A stretch of DNA of 12,906 nt from Thermoplasmata archaeon (GTDB taxonomy: Archaea; Thermoplasmatota; E2; DHVEG-1), in the NCBI GenBank assembly GCA_003651045.1, contig QMTJ01000012.1:1-12906 (forward strand), in the 5' to 3' direction. Both the position numbers and the translations under genes were made by a program. This document shows, piece after piece, positions 7,731-12,906 of this stretch (the first letter of the stretch is position 1; the number at the start of each line of letters is the position of its first letter). The notes under the pieces were generated by a model. That model saw nothing but the letters and a program-made list of their open reading frames with translations. It was not told the origin of the DNA and did not search any database.

Positions 7731-7738
7731 TATATAAA
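7731..7738 (-). promoter_or_regulatory. TATA box of the serpin gene
   Basis: TTTATATA on the minus strand lies with its centre about 40 bases before the serpin ATG. It predicts a start near 7708 and a short leader that still contains the ribosome-binding site GAGAGGAG (7699-7706). Spacing and sequence both fit an archaeal promoter well. Confidence 0.65.
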
Positions 7739-7750
7739 TGCTGGTAATAT

Positions 7751-7768
7751 GTTTGGTGAAAACCAAAC
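7751..7768. promoter_or_regulatory. Inverted repeat upstream of the serpin TATA box (candidate operator)
   Basis: GTTTGGT and ACCAAAC form a perfect 7-bp inverted repeat around a GAAA spacer. It lies 12 bases upstream of the serpin TATA box and about 22 bases before the candidate TATA of the divergent radical SAM gene. That position suits a regulator site serving one or both promoters. As plus-strand RNA it would form a stem with a GNRA tetraloop followed by a T-run (7772-7778), so a terminator-like role cannot be excluded. Confidence 0.4.
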
Positions 7769-7790
7769 GATGTTTTTTTAGGCAATATTG

Positions 7791-7798
7791 TTATAAAA
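7791..7798 (+). promoter_or_regulatory. Candidate TATA box of the radical SAM gene
   Basis: TTATAAAA is centred near 7795. A start about 27 bases downstream (near 7822) would leave a leader of only about 8 bases before the ATG at 7830, consistent with a near-leaderless transcript and with the lack of a spaced ribosome-binding site. Confidence 0.45.
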
Positions 7799-7829
7799 TC
7801 AAAAATGTTATACAAAAAAATTGGAAGAG

Positions 7830-8822
7830 ATGACTTCTGTACGAATAATTCTATCAAAATATTTTGAAATACTTGAAGAAAACATCCCTGCGAAGTATCA
7901 GAATTGTAAATATATACCTGTTGAGTTTAACACAGATAATTCATTAAAGATTCTCTGGGAGAAACATGATTCTGCTCTTAAAAACATAAAACTAAGTGAA
8001 GTGAAACCTGAGCAATCTCTTCTTGATTTAAAAATTGAGATAGCTAATCGTATTTTTCAAAATTGTTGTTTTTGTGAACGTAGATGTAATGTAGATCGTA
8101 GAGAACAATCTGGTAACTGTGGTGTAAAACAACCTGGTGTAGCATCTGAGTTTCTCCATATAGGGGAGGAGAGTGTATTGGTTCCTTCTCATACAATATT
8201 TTTTAGTGGTTGTACTTTTCATTGTGTTTTTTGTCAAAACTGGGATATCAGTCAGTTTAACACTGGTTTATACGTTGAACCTTTGAAACTAGCAAGTGTT
8301 ATAGCTGAACGTAAAGCTCAGGGTTCTAGGAATGTTAACTGGGTTGGTGGTGATCCAACTCCTAATGTATTATATATCCTTCAGACTCTTAAAGAGTTAA
8401 ATGTTAATATCCCTCAGGTTTGGAATTCTAACATGTATTGTTCTGTTGAAACTATGAAACTGCTCCAGGGTGTAATTGATGTTTATCTCACTGATTTTAA
8501 ATACGGGAACGATAGATGCGCTAAGCGTTTATCTAAAGTGGAAAATTACCTAAGAATAGTTGAAAGGAATCATAAAACCGCTTATAGTAATGGTGAGGTT
8601 ATAGTTCGTCATCTTGTTATGCCTAATCATGTAGAATGTTGTTCAAAACCTATTATACGATGGATTTCTGAAAACATCCCAGAATGTGTGGTCAACATTA
8701 TGGCTCAGTATAGACCTGAGTATCATGCATATGAGTATGATGATATCTCAAGACATGTATCAGCTGAAGAAGTTTTAGAGGTTAAAGAATACGCTGATGA
8801 ATTAAACATACATCAAATATAG
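7830..8822 (+). CDS. PflX-like radical SAM protein (COG1313-type)
   Basis: The 330-aa protein has the radical SAM cluster motif C128-x3-C132-x2-C135 (GCTFHCVFCQNW) with a GGDPTP segment (173-178) in the place of the SAM-binding GGE motif. An N-terminal cysteine set, C80/C82/C86/C97 (CFCERRCNVDRREQSGNCGV), is the hallmark of the PflX branch of pyruvate-formate-lyase-activating-enzyme relatives. The activity of this branch is unknown and no glycyl-radical enzyme is encoded nearby. The protein should be oxygen-sensitive and cytoplasmic. The ATG at 7830 is chosen; an in-frame TTG at 7821 adds three residues. GGAAGAG directly abuts the ATG, too close for a normal ribosome-binding site, and a TATA element near 7795 suggests an almost leaderless mRNA. 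It is divergent from the serpin gene and probably monocistronic, since a T10 run follows. Confidence 0.88.
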   Translation: MTSVRIILSKYFEILEENIPAKYQNCKYIPVEFNTDNSLKILWEKHDSALKNIKLSEVKPEQSLLDLKIEIANRIFQNCCFCERRCNVDRREQSGNCGVKQPGVASEFLHIGEESVLVPSHTIFFSGCTFHCVFCQNWDISQFNTGLYVEPLKLASVIAERKAQGSRNVNWVGGDPTPNVLYILQTLKELNVNIPQVWNSNMYCSVETMKLLQGVIDVYLTDFKYGNDRCAKRLSKVENYLRIVERNHKTAYSNGEVIVRHLVMPNHVECCSKPIIRWISENIPECVVNIMAQYRPEYHAYEYDDISRHVSAEEVLEVKEYADELNIHQI

Positions 8823-8905
8823 GAGACTATACTATAGAATGTAAAAGATAGTAAAGAAAAGAGGAAACAAGAGGGGAAATACCAGTGCTTTCTGACGTGT
8901 GCTAA

Positions 8906-8915
8906 TTTTTTTTTT
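8906..8915 (+). terminator. T10 tract after the radical SAM gene
   Basis: A run of ten T residues lies about 84 bases past the radical SAM stop and just before the end of the convergent PKD gene. Oligo-U runs without a strong hairpin are enough for archaeal termination. No convincing stem precedes it. Confidence 0.4.
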
Positions 8916-8917
8916 AT

Positions 8918-10426
8918 CTATCCAGTATTATCATTGAAACGTAATAGCCATATTAACTGTGGAAAATAATATTTCAATATGTTTTCAAAGAATAATACTG
9001 TTCTTGTTCTAGGCATGGTAACAGATAATGTACCGTACTCGCTCCATATGCCTTTTTCGTCTTTAACTCGTGCTTTGATAATGTATGAACCCTTCGTTGT
9101 CCATTTATGAGTAACTGTTACTGTAGAACCACTACTCCAACCTGAAGCAGGTGGTGTTGGTTCTATTACATTTCCATCTCCAAAATCTATCTCTAACGCT
9201 ATAAGGTTATCACCGTCTGGGTCGCTAATAGTGAATGTGTAATCATATTCTTCACCTGTTTTCCCATGTGTCTCACCAGCTATCACTGGTGGACTTGGTG
9301 GTTGGTTTCCTCCAGTGGATATCGTCACCATCAAGGGATCTGACCAGACACTTTCGATACCATTTTCATCTTTTGCTTTTACTCTTACTGAGTAATTTCC
9401 TTCTTCGTTCCATGAGTGATTCATGCAGACTGTTTCACCAGAATTGTAGAAACTAGTCCATTCATCGATGCTGTAGTCTCCATCCCAGTCCCAGCCGTAT
9501 TGTATTTTGTCACCTTCTAAATCAATTGATATAGAACAATATGTATATATTTTACCTGTTTCACCAGTTGTTGGACCTGATGGTGTGTTGGGTTTAACAG
9601 GGGCACCAGGTACAGAATACGTGGTGTCTAAAAGTTCGCAGTATATTGAGATAAAATCAAACCACTGATCTGGAACAGATGGTGTAACTGCGGGGATTTT
9701 ACCATTTAATAAAACAATGTTTGAAACCACAGGTGCATAGAAAATAGTTAATTTTCCATTATGAACCTCTACTTTAAAAGCATCATATGTTCCAGCTTTA
9801 ACAGAAATAGTTTCTGAACTTGTACAACTTGCAGATCCACCAGGTATAACCACATGATACGTATATGAGGTATCATCAGGTAAATGAATATCAACTGTTA
9901 CTGTTGATGAAGGATAACTCCATTCTTTACCAACAAATAATGGAAATTCTATGAAAGTAAAAGCTGGTTCAAAACTCATGTTTATTTCTGCCTTTAAACC
10001 AGGTTCAACGGTTGGTATTATCTCCATGTTAACTTCTTTTACACCAAGAGTACCCCGTTCAACTTCCTCTGTCCCCCTAATTAAACATTTCTTCAAGTTT
10101 ATAACATGAGAGTCATGATCAAATTTTACCATGGCTTTACCTTCAAATTCTAAAGTATATGAATCACATCCCACGTGAACAACAGTAAACTTTACTTCTA
10201 TTATAGTTAGATAAAAAATCATGTCCTCACTTGGAGTAAAAATCATCTTTTGCTCTATTAGATAAGTCCAGCTATCATCAACATGCCATGTTGGTAACTC
10301 AGCTTCATCGTTATTATTTGTAGTTAACGTTTTTGAAGGATTTTTAATGTTCACATTTGTTGCACTAACTGAGAAGGTGAACATCAGCAGCGTACCGACT
10401 AAAAAACATATTATTTTTTTATTCAT
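8918..10426 (-). CDS. Secreted surface protein with two PKD-type domains
   Basis: The 502-aa protein has a signal peptide (hydrophobic 5-20, likely cleavage after SVSA at 19-22). A beta-rich N-terminal region starts with WHVDDSWTY (47-55), a motif often seen in archaeal extracytoplasmic proteins; its function is unknown. Two PKD/Ig-like repeats follow: about 278-370 (GWDWDGD, NHSWNEEGNYSVRVKAKDENG) and about 376-470 (DPDGD, IDFGDG, THKWTTKGSYIIKARVKDEKG). The C-terminus after VTMPRTRT is a short hydrophobic/basic tail ending in FPQLIWLLRFNDNTG. The tail is too polar for a clear membrane anchor and may be a sorting or attachment signal. PKD domains usually mediate surface protein or polysaccharide contacts. 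The ribosome-binding site is weak (GGGGG 10 bases before the ATG). No enzymatic motif was seen. Confidence 0.85.
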   Translation of the reverse strand: MNKKIICFLVGTLLMFTFSVSATNVNIKNPSKTLTTNNNDEAELPTWHVDDSWTYLIEQKMIFTPSEDMIFYLTIIEVKFTVVHVGCDSYTLEFEGKAMVKFDHDSHVINLKKCLIRGTEEVERGTLGVKEVNMEIIPTVEPGLKAEINMSFEPAFTFIEFPLFVGKEWSYPSSTVTVDIHLPDDTSYTYHVVIPGGSASCTSSETISVKAGTYDAFKVEVHNGKLTIFYAPVVSNIVLLNGKIPAVTPSVPDQWFDFISIYCELLDTTYSVPGAPVKPNTPSGPTTGETGKIYTYCSISIDLEGDKIQYGWDWDGDYSIDEWTSFYNSGETVCMNHSWNEEGNYSVRVKAKDENGIESVWSDPLMVTISTGGNQPPSPPVIAGETHGKTGEEYDYTFTISDPDGDNLIALEIDFGDGNVIEPTPPASGWSSGSTVTVTHKWTTKGSYIIKARVKDEKGIWSEYGTLSVTMPRTRTVLFFENILKYYFPQLIWLLRFNDNTG

Positions 10427-10483
10427 CCTTTTTCAACCCCCAAAACAATTTTTTTTAGTTTAACTATATTAAATATCTTTTAA

Positions 10484-10491
10484 TATATAAA
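10484..10491 (-). promoter_or_regulatory. TATA box of the PKD protein gene
   Basis: TTTATATA on the minus strand is centred about 61 bases before the ATG at 10426, predicting a start near 10462 and a leader of about 35 bases. The octamer is identical to the one before the serpin gene, which may mean both secreted-protein genes use similar strong promoters. Confidence 0.55.
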
Positions 10492-10568
10492 TATTACGTG
10501 AATGAAGGTGTGAATATAGTCGTTTTTAACTAGAGCTTTGCTGTCCTCTAACTTTATTTTTTAGTACA

Positions 10569-11618
10569 CTAAAATAGTAGGTTGAATATGTAACCGAGGA
10601 GTATTATCTGAGGTACGGTGATAATTGGTAGCCATATTGCTGCTTTTTTACCAATATTGCTCCAAATCAATCCTATTTCTGTGTAATCAGTAGCTACACC
10701 AGCCATGAGAAAAATAAAACTGTTCCCAAAGGCTTTTGTCTGGCTGTATATTTCAAAAGCAAGTGGTGAACTTCCTTCAGAGCAGACTTCAATAATAGTT
10801 GCAAAAACTAGAGTGAGTATTAACCCTGCTAGAGTAGGTCCCATGTAGTTCATGAATAGATCATGTGGGATATATGCTCTTGCGAATGCTGCCATGAACA
10901 TACCAACGATAAGCCACCACATAACCGTTTTAGTAAGACTCCATGATCCTTTGAATGTTCCTATCATTGCTTTTTTTATGTTTCCAGATGTGAACTTAAA
11001 TTCTCTCCATCTCCTCTTTACATCTTTTATTATAGAAAAATCAGTTAGAACTGGTTTATCTTCCCCTTGTATACAATGCCTGCATTCTATCATTCCTTTA
11101 CGTTCTAAAACTTGGTAGATTAAACCTGTGGTGGTTGCAATTAGTAGAGCAGAAAATACTATTAATGCTGCTTTAATTCCAAAAAAACCGAATAGCAGGA
11201 TGGTGATAGGTAGGTTAGCCCAAGGTGATGCTAGTAAAAATGCGATCACTGAAGATGTATTAGCTCCTTTTTTATAGAGTTCAATTGCGATAGCTAGTAT
11301 ACCATGGGAGCAGGTGCTCATGAGGAATCCAAATATTATTGAGTAAATTATTGTTCTTTTACGATGACGTGATAAATATTTTTCAATATATTCCCGTGGT
11401 ATGAAGTAATCAATAATCCCGCCGATAAGGAAACCAATGAGTATAGCCCACCAGATTAATTTTAGATAATCAATAAATGCCTCTTGAAATGGTTTAAGAT
11501 ACTCAATAAAATAACTAAGAATAATAAATATGACTGTTACCATGGCAATTATATATAGTTTCTCTTTATACCATGGTGTGTTTTTTCTAGCTGCACAGCT
11601 AGGGCAATATTTTTTCAT
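10569..11618 (-). CDS. ArsP/DUF318-type (UPF0718) permease
   Basis: The 349-aa integral membrane protein has about eight hydrophobic segments in two halves. The cysteine motifs match the ArsP_1/DUF318 permease family: STCSHGILAIAIELYKKGA (101-119) and, in the second half, EVCSEGSSPLAFEI (277-290), an apparent internal repeat. A cytoplasmic-loop CxxC (C179-C182, ECRHC) and an N-terminal CxxC (C5-C8, KYCPSC) could pass on or sense metal. Family members export arsenic compounds or act in poorly known metal/thiol transport; the substrate is inferred, not shown. Start choice is uncertain: ATG at 11618, 11630 or 11642, or GTG at 11663, all lack a good ribosome-binding site. The frame overlaps the end of the TRASH-like ORF by 20 bases in the +1 frame, so the real protein may begin in that ORF. 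Confidence 0.82.
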   Translation of the reverse strand: MKKYCPSCAARKNTPWYKEKLYIIAMVTVIFIILSYFIEYLKPFQEAFIDYLKLIWWAILIGFLIGGIIDYFIPREYIEKYLSRHRKRTIIYSIIFGFLMSTCSHGILAIAIELYKKGANTSSVIAFLLASPWANLPITILLFGFFGIKAALIVFSALLIATTTGLIYQVLERKGMIECRHCIQGEDKPVLTDFSIIKDVKRRWREFKFTSGNIKKAMIGTFKGSWSLTKTVMWWLIVGMFMAAFARAYIPHDLFMNYMGPTLAGLILTLVFATIIEVCSEGSSPLAFEIYSQTKAFGNSFIFLMAGVATDYTEIGLIWSNIGKKAAIWLPIITVPQIILLGYIFNLLF

Positions 11619-11730
11619 CTGTGATTCCATGTTGTTCTTCATATTTTTTAATGCAGTGTTCACTGCAGAAATAATGACTGTGGGCAGGTATTGTACCTTT
11701 TATCCCACATATAGGGTCGATTTTGTTCAT
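11599..11730 (-). CDS. 43-aa YHS/TRASH-like metal-binding ORF
   Basis: This short frame encodes 43 residues beginning MNKIDPICGIKG and continuing HSHYFCSEHCIKKYEE. C8, C22 and C26 plus the surrounding aromatic pattern (YFCSEHCIKKY) are the signature of YHS/TRASH metal-binding domains found in copper, mercury and arsenic handling proteins. No ribosome-binding site is visible. A CTATATCC element about 27 bases upstream (11753-11760) suggests a leaderless mRNA starting at or near the ATG. It ends inside the permease gene. Removing one A from the A6 run at 11610-11615 would fuse it in frame to KYCPSC of the permease, giving a TRASH-permease fusion. It is therefore either a small partner gene or the true N-terminus of the permease, split by a frameshift or sequence error. 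Confidence 0.65.
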   Translation of the reverse strand: MNKIDPICGIKGTIPAHSHYFCSEHCIKKYEEQHGITDEKILP

Positions 11731-11752
11731 TTTTAAAACAAGTTGTTATGAA

Positions 11753-11760
11753 GGATATAG
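11753..11760 (-). promoter_or_regulatory. Candidate promoter of the TRASH/permease unit
   Basis: On the minus strand CTATATCC is centred about 27 bases before the ATG at 11730, the standard archaeal TATA-to-start distance for a leaderless transcript. The match to consensus is partial. The region between has no ribosome-binding site, which agrees with leaderless initiation. Confidence 0.4.
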
Positions 11761-11820
11761 GTTGTTATAATATTTTGCTGTTTTTTTACCCGCTCATATA
11801 GAATATATCAAAATATATAT

Positions 11821-11991
11821 TTAAAGATATATTACAATGTATTTTTTTAGTATCCTTCTCACTCTAAAATACCCTATACAATTTTTACAACATGTAACCC
11901 GTGTTCCAACAGCGGTTTCAATCTTAATCAAATTAGATCTTTTTACCCTCCTGTTACAAGATGGACAATTTTGAAACCGTGAAAACAACAT
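11821..11991 (-). CDS. 56-aa zinc-ribbon protein
   Basis: The short open frame starts at ATG 11991 and stops at TAA 11821-11823. It contains C9-P-S-C12 and C34/C35-K-N-C38, two CxxC knuckles 21 residues apart, which fits a small zinc ribbon. The remainder is strongly basic (RRVKR, FRVRRILKK), suggesting contact with nucleic acid or ribosomes. No named family is recognised. No ribosome-binding site is seen, and a TATTTTAAAA element about 54 bases upstream (12041-12050) could serve as promoter with a leader of about 27 bases. The conserved-looking cysteine spacing and arginine content argue against a chance frame, but the gene is short and unproven. Its job is unknown; a transcription- or translation-linked zinc ribbon is one guess. 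Confidence 0.55.
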   Translation of the reverse strand: MLFSRFQNCPSCNRRVKRSNLIKIETAVGTRVTCCKNCIGYFRVRRILKKYIVIYL

Positions 11992-12112
11992 CCAAGTAGT
12001 GTAATAGATTTTTTACTATTTCAAAATTTCAAAAAAACCTTTTTAAAATAAGTTTATCGTTAAAACTCTCACCTAAAAATATCGACAGTTGTCTACATAT
12101 TTTAAGGCAAAA

Positions 12113-12121
12113 TTTTTATAT
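12113..12121 (+). promoter_or_regulatory. TATA box and BRE of the candidate small RNA
   Basis: TTTTTATAT is preceded by GGCAAAA, a fair match to the purine-rich archaeal BRE. Its centre (about 12117-12118) lies 27 bases before G12145, which is the first base of the hairpin stem. No plus-strand ORF follows, so the promoter most likely drives a noncoding transcript. Confidence 0.6.
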
Positions 12122-12144
12122 CGATAATTACATGAAGTATAATT

Positions 12145-12240
12145 GGAGCGGATAAGCAATACCCTTTTCTGAAGTCTCCTCACCGGACTTCTTCATCAAA
12201 TAAAAAAAAGATTGCTTATTCCTACTCCTCAAAATTTTTT
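12145..12240 (+). ncRNA. Candidate structured small RNA, unknown family
   Basis: A long imperfect hairpin spans 12145-12228. GGAG (12145-12148) pairs with CTCC (12225-12228), GG (12150-12151) with CC (12221-12222), and ATAAGCAAT (12152-12160) with ATTGCTTAT (12211-12219), 9 bp perfect. A three-base ACC bulge follows, then CTTTT (12164-12168) with AAAAG (12206-12210), an asymmetric internal loop, and GAAGTC (12171-12176) with GACTTC (12186-12191) closing a nine-base loop TCCTCACCG. A TATA box sits 27 bases before the first stem base, and a T6 run (12235-12240) follows the stem. This is the layout of an independent transcript of about 85-95 bases. It lacks tRNA features (no T-loop GTTCRA), clear C/D boxes or a proper H/ACA tail, so no known class is assigned. 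A transcribed inverted repeat with no function remains possible. Confidence 0.55.
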
Positions 12241-12286
12241 AAAAATATAGAAGAAATAAGTTTTAACGCCTCCATTTTACATTTCT

Positions 12287-12676
12287 TCAGTTACGTACTT
12301 TCGCCTTTAACGTCTCAATCCAAGAAGGAAGACCCTCAACTGTCCGAATCATAGAATATTTAGCAAAAACCTCTCTAAAACGTGTGTCGCAACTAACACG
12401 TCCTTCAAGATTTTTCTTAATCATATAACAAAGAAAACCGCCTTTTCTATCCCAATCTGTCAAAATTATCACACGTCTACATTCACTTGCAACTTTATCA
12501 CAAAAATCAATAATAGAAACCCCTGTATTTATAGTTATAATTACTCCTTTTATTTCAAGTCGCCTGAGAGCATCAATGTCTTTGTCACCTTCGACAATAA
12601 TAGGAGTTTGTTTATTTTCCTCCTGAAGCTCAGATAATGTTTTTTCAAGATACTCTAGGGATTTCTTATAATTCAT
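12287..12676 (-). CDS. Small TOPRIM-domain protein (UPF0292-like)
   Basis: The 129-aa protein consists mainly of one TOPRIM domain, the metal-dependent nucleotidyl-transfer/hydrolysis fold of topoisomerases, primases and RNase M5. The glutamate motif is IIVEGDKD (E29) and the acidic pair is D74-x-D76 in ILTDWDRKGG. A predicted coiled helix occupies residues 1-24. Archaea carry stand-alone TOPRIM proteins of this size (UPF0292), thought to act in RNA or DNA processing; the target is unknown. The start overlaps the end of the DUF167 gene by 11 bases, and GAGG (12684-12687) inside that gene serves as its ribosome-binding site, so translation is coupled. The length is typical for the family and nothing appears missing. 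Confidence 0.85.
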   Translation of the reverse strand: MNYKKSLEYLEKTLSELQEENKQTPIIVEGDKDIDALRRLEIKGVIITINTGVSIIDFCDKVASECRRVIILTDWDRKGGFLCYMIKKNLEGRVSCDTRFREVFAKYSMIRTVEGLPSWIETLKAKVRN

Positions 12677-12906
12677 CTAGTGATCCTCTTAATTTATCAG
12701 AAACAAAATCCATAGGTACCCCTTTAATGAGAAGTGTTTTTTCTCTATTCCGTCTACCTGATACAATGAATACATCATTAACAGGTTTATCAAAAAACTC
12801 TGCAACTGTTTTTATAACTTCTTTATTTGCTTTGTCATCTTTAGCAGGTGAACAAACCTTTATTTGTATACATTTACGCCAGCTATCCAATCCTGCAGGG
12901 AACATA
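12666..12906 (-). CDS. DUF167 (YggU/UPF0235-like) protein, N-terminus outside the window
   Basis: The visible 79 residues hold the DUF167 core: IQIKVCSPAKDDKANKEVI, then FDKPVNDVFIVSGRRNREKTLLIKG, matching the family pattern of SPxxxxKANKxLI and VxIxSGxxxRxKxxxIxG. Family members are normally about 90-100 aa and begin with a strand (VxVxPxSKK) that is absent here. The Met at 12903-12905 is therefore probably internal and the gene continues past the window edge. Its function is uncharacterised. It is translated directly ahead of the TOPRIM gene with an 11-base overlap, suggesting a shared mRNA and perhaps a shared process. Confidence 0.75.
   Translation of the reverse strand, partial: MFPAGLDSWRKCIQIKVCSPAKDDKANKEVIKTVAEFFDKPVNDVFIVSGRRNREKTLLIKGVPMDFVSDKLRGSLDEL

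Noticed and set aside
8028..8237. Minus-strand open frame inside the radical SAM gene, and plus-strand frames inside the serpin, PKD and permease genes
   Set aside because: All are shadows of clearly coding frames with well-recognised domains.
10501..10568. Possible hairpin AGAG...CTCT between the permease and PKD genes
   Set aside because: Only four base pairs can form with a long loop and no T-run follows on the minus strand.
12031..12048. A/T-rich repeats near the zinc-ribbon promoter
   Set aside because: They are simple A and T runs typical of this AT-rich genome. There is no regular repeat unit, so neither CRISPR nor a mobile element end is indicated.
12131..12200. Box C/D or H/ACA guide RNA
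   Set aside because: A CTGA and a reverse-strand TGATGA occur, but not on the same strand with proper spacing. No ACA tail follows the hairpin.
12145..12228. tRNA-like reading of the GGAG...CTCC element
   Set aside because: The outer stem suggests an acceptor arm, but there is no T-loop GTTCRA sequence, no D-arm and no proper 7-bp acceptor, so it is not a tRNA.

Overview
The window looks like a stretch of chromosome from an anaerobic, AT-rich, uncultured archaeon. The best guess is a Thermoplasmatota/Euryarchaeota lineage of the marine-benthic-group-D type, but the lineage is inference. The archaeal signs are a complete hdrCBA heterodisulfide reductase operon, TTTAAATA/TTTATATA-type TATA boxes about 25-35 bases before likely transcript starts, mixed GGAGG ribosome-binding sites and apparently leaderless genes, an archaeal-type TOPRIM protein (UPF0292-like) beside a DUF167 gene, and secreted PKD and beta-helix proteins. 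No rRNA, tRNA, CRISPR array, transposase or phage gene was seen.

Layout. Positions 1-486 (+): the tail of an unidentified gene, overlapping a DUF1667 four-cysteine protein. 495-1529 (-): a histone-deacetylase-family amidohydrolase. 1530-1727: a divergent promoter region with a structured hdr leader and a perfect 18-bp palindrome just before the hdrC ribosome-binding site. 1728-5125 (+): hdrC, hdrB and hdrA, a tight operon. 5200-6411 (+): a secreted parallel beta-helix protein. 6432-7694 (-): a secreted serpin. 7830-8822 (+): a PflX-like radical SAM enzyme, divergent from the serpin. 8918-10426 (-): a secreted two-PKD-domain protein. 10569-11730 (-): an ArsP/DUF318-type permease, preceded by and overlapping a 43-aa YHS/TRASH-like metal-binding ORF in another frame. 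11821-11991 (-): a 56-aa zinc-ribbon protein. 12145-12240 (+): a strong candidate for an unrecognised small RNA. 12287-12906 (-): a TOPRIM gene coupled to the end of a DUF167 gene that runs off the window.

How the genes may work together. HdrABC would be the soluble, electron-bifurcating, thiol/disulfide-linked part of anaerobic energy metabolism, but no hydrogenase (MvhADG) or formate-dehydrogenase partner is encoded beside it. The DUF1667 and radical SAM proteins fit an oxygen-sensitive Fe-S metabolism. The beta-helix protein, the serpin and the PKD protein all carry signal peptides and form a cell-surface group: adhesion or glycan binding plus protection from proteases. The permease and its cysteine/histidine mini-protein look like a metal or metalloid export unit.

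The least explained items are the candidate RNA at 12145-12240, whose predicted start falls on the first base of a long imperfect hairpin, and the out-of-frame join between the TRASH-like ORF and the permease at a six-A run.
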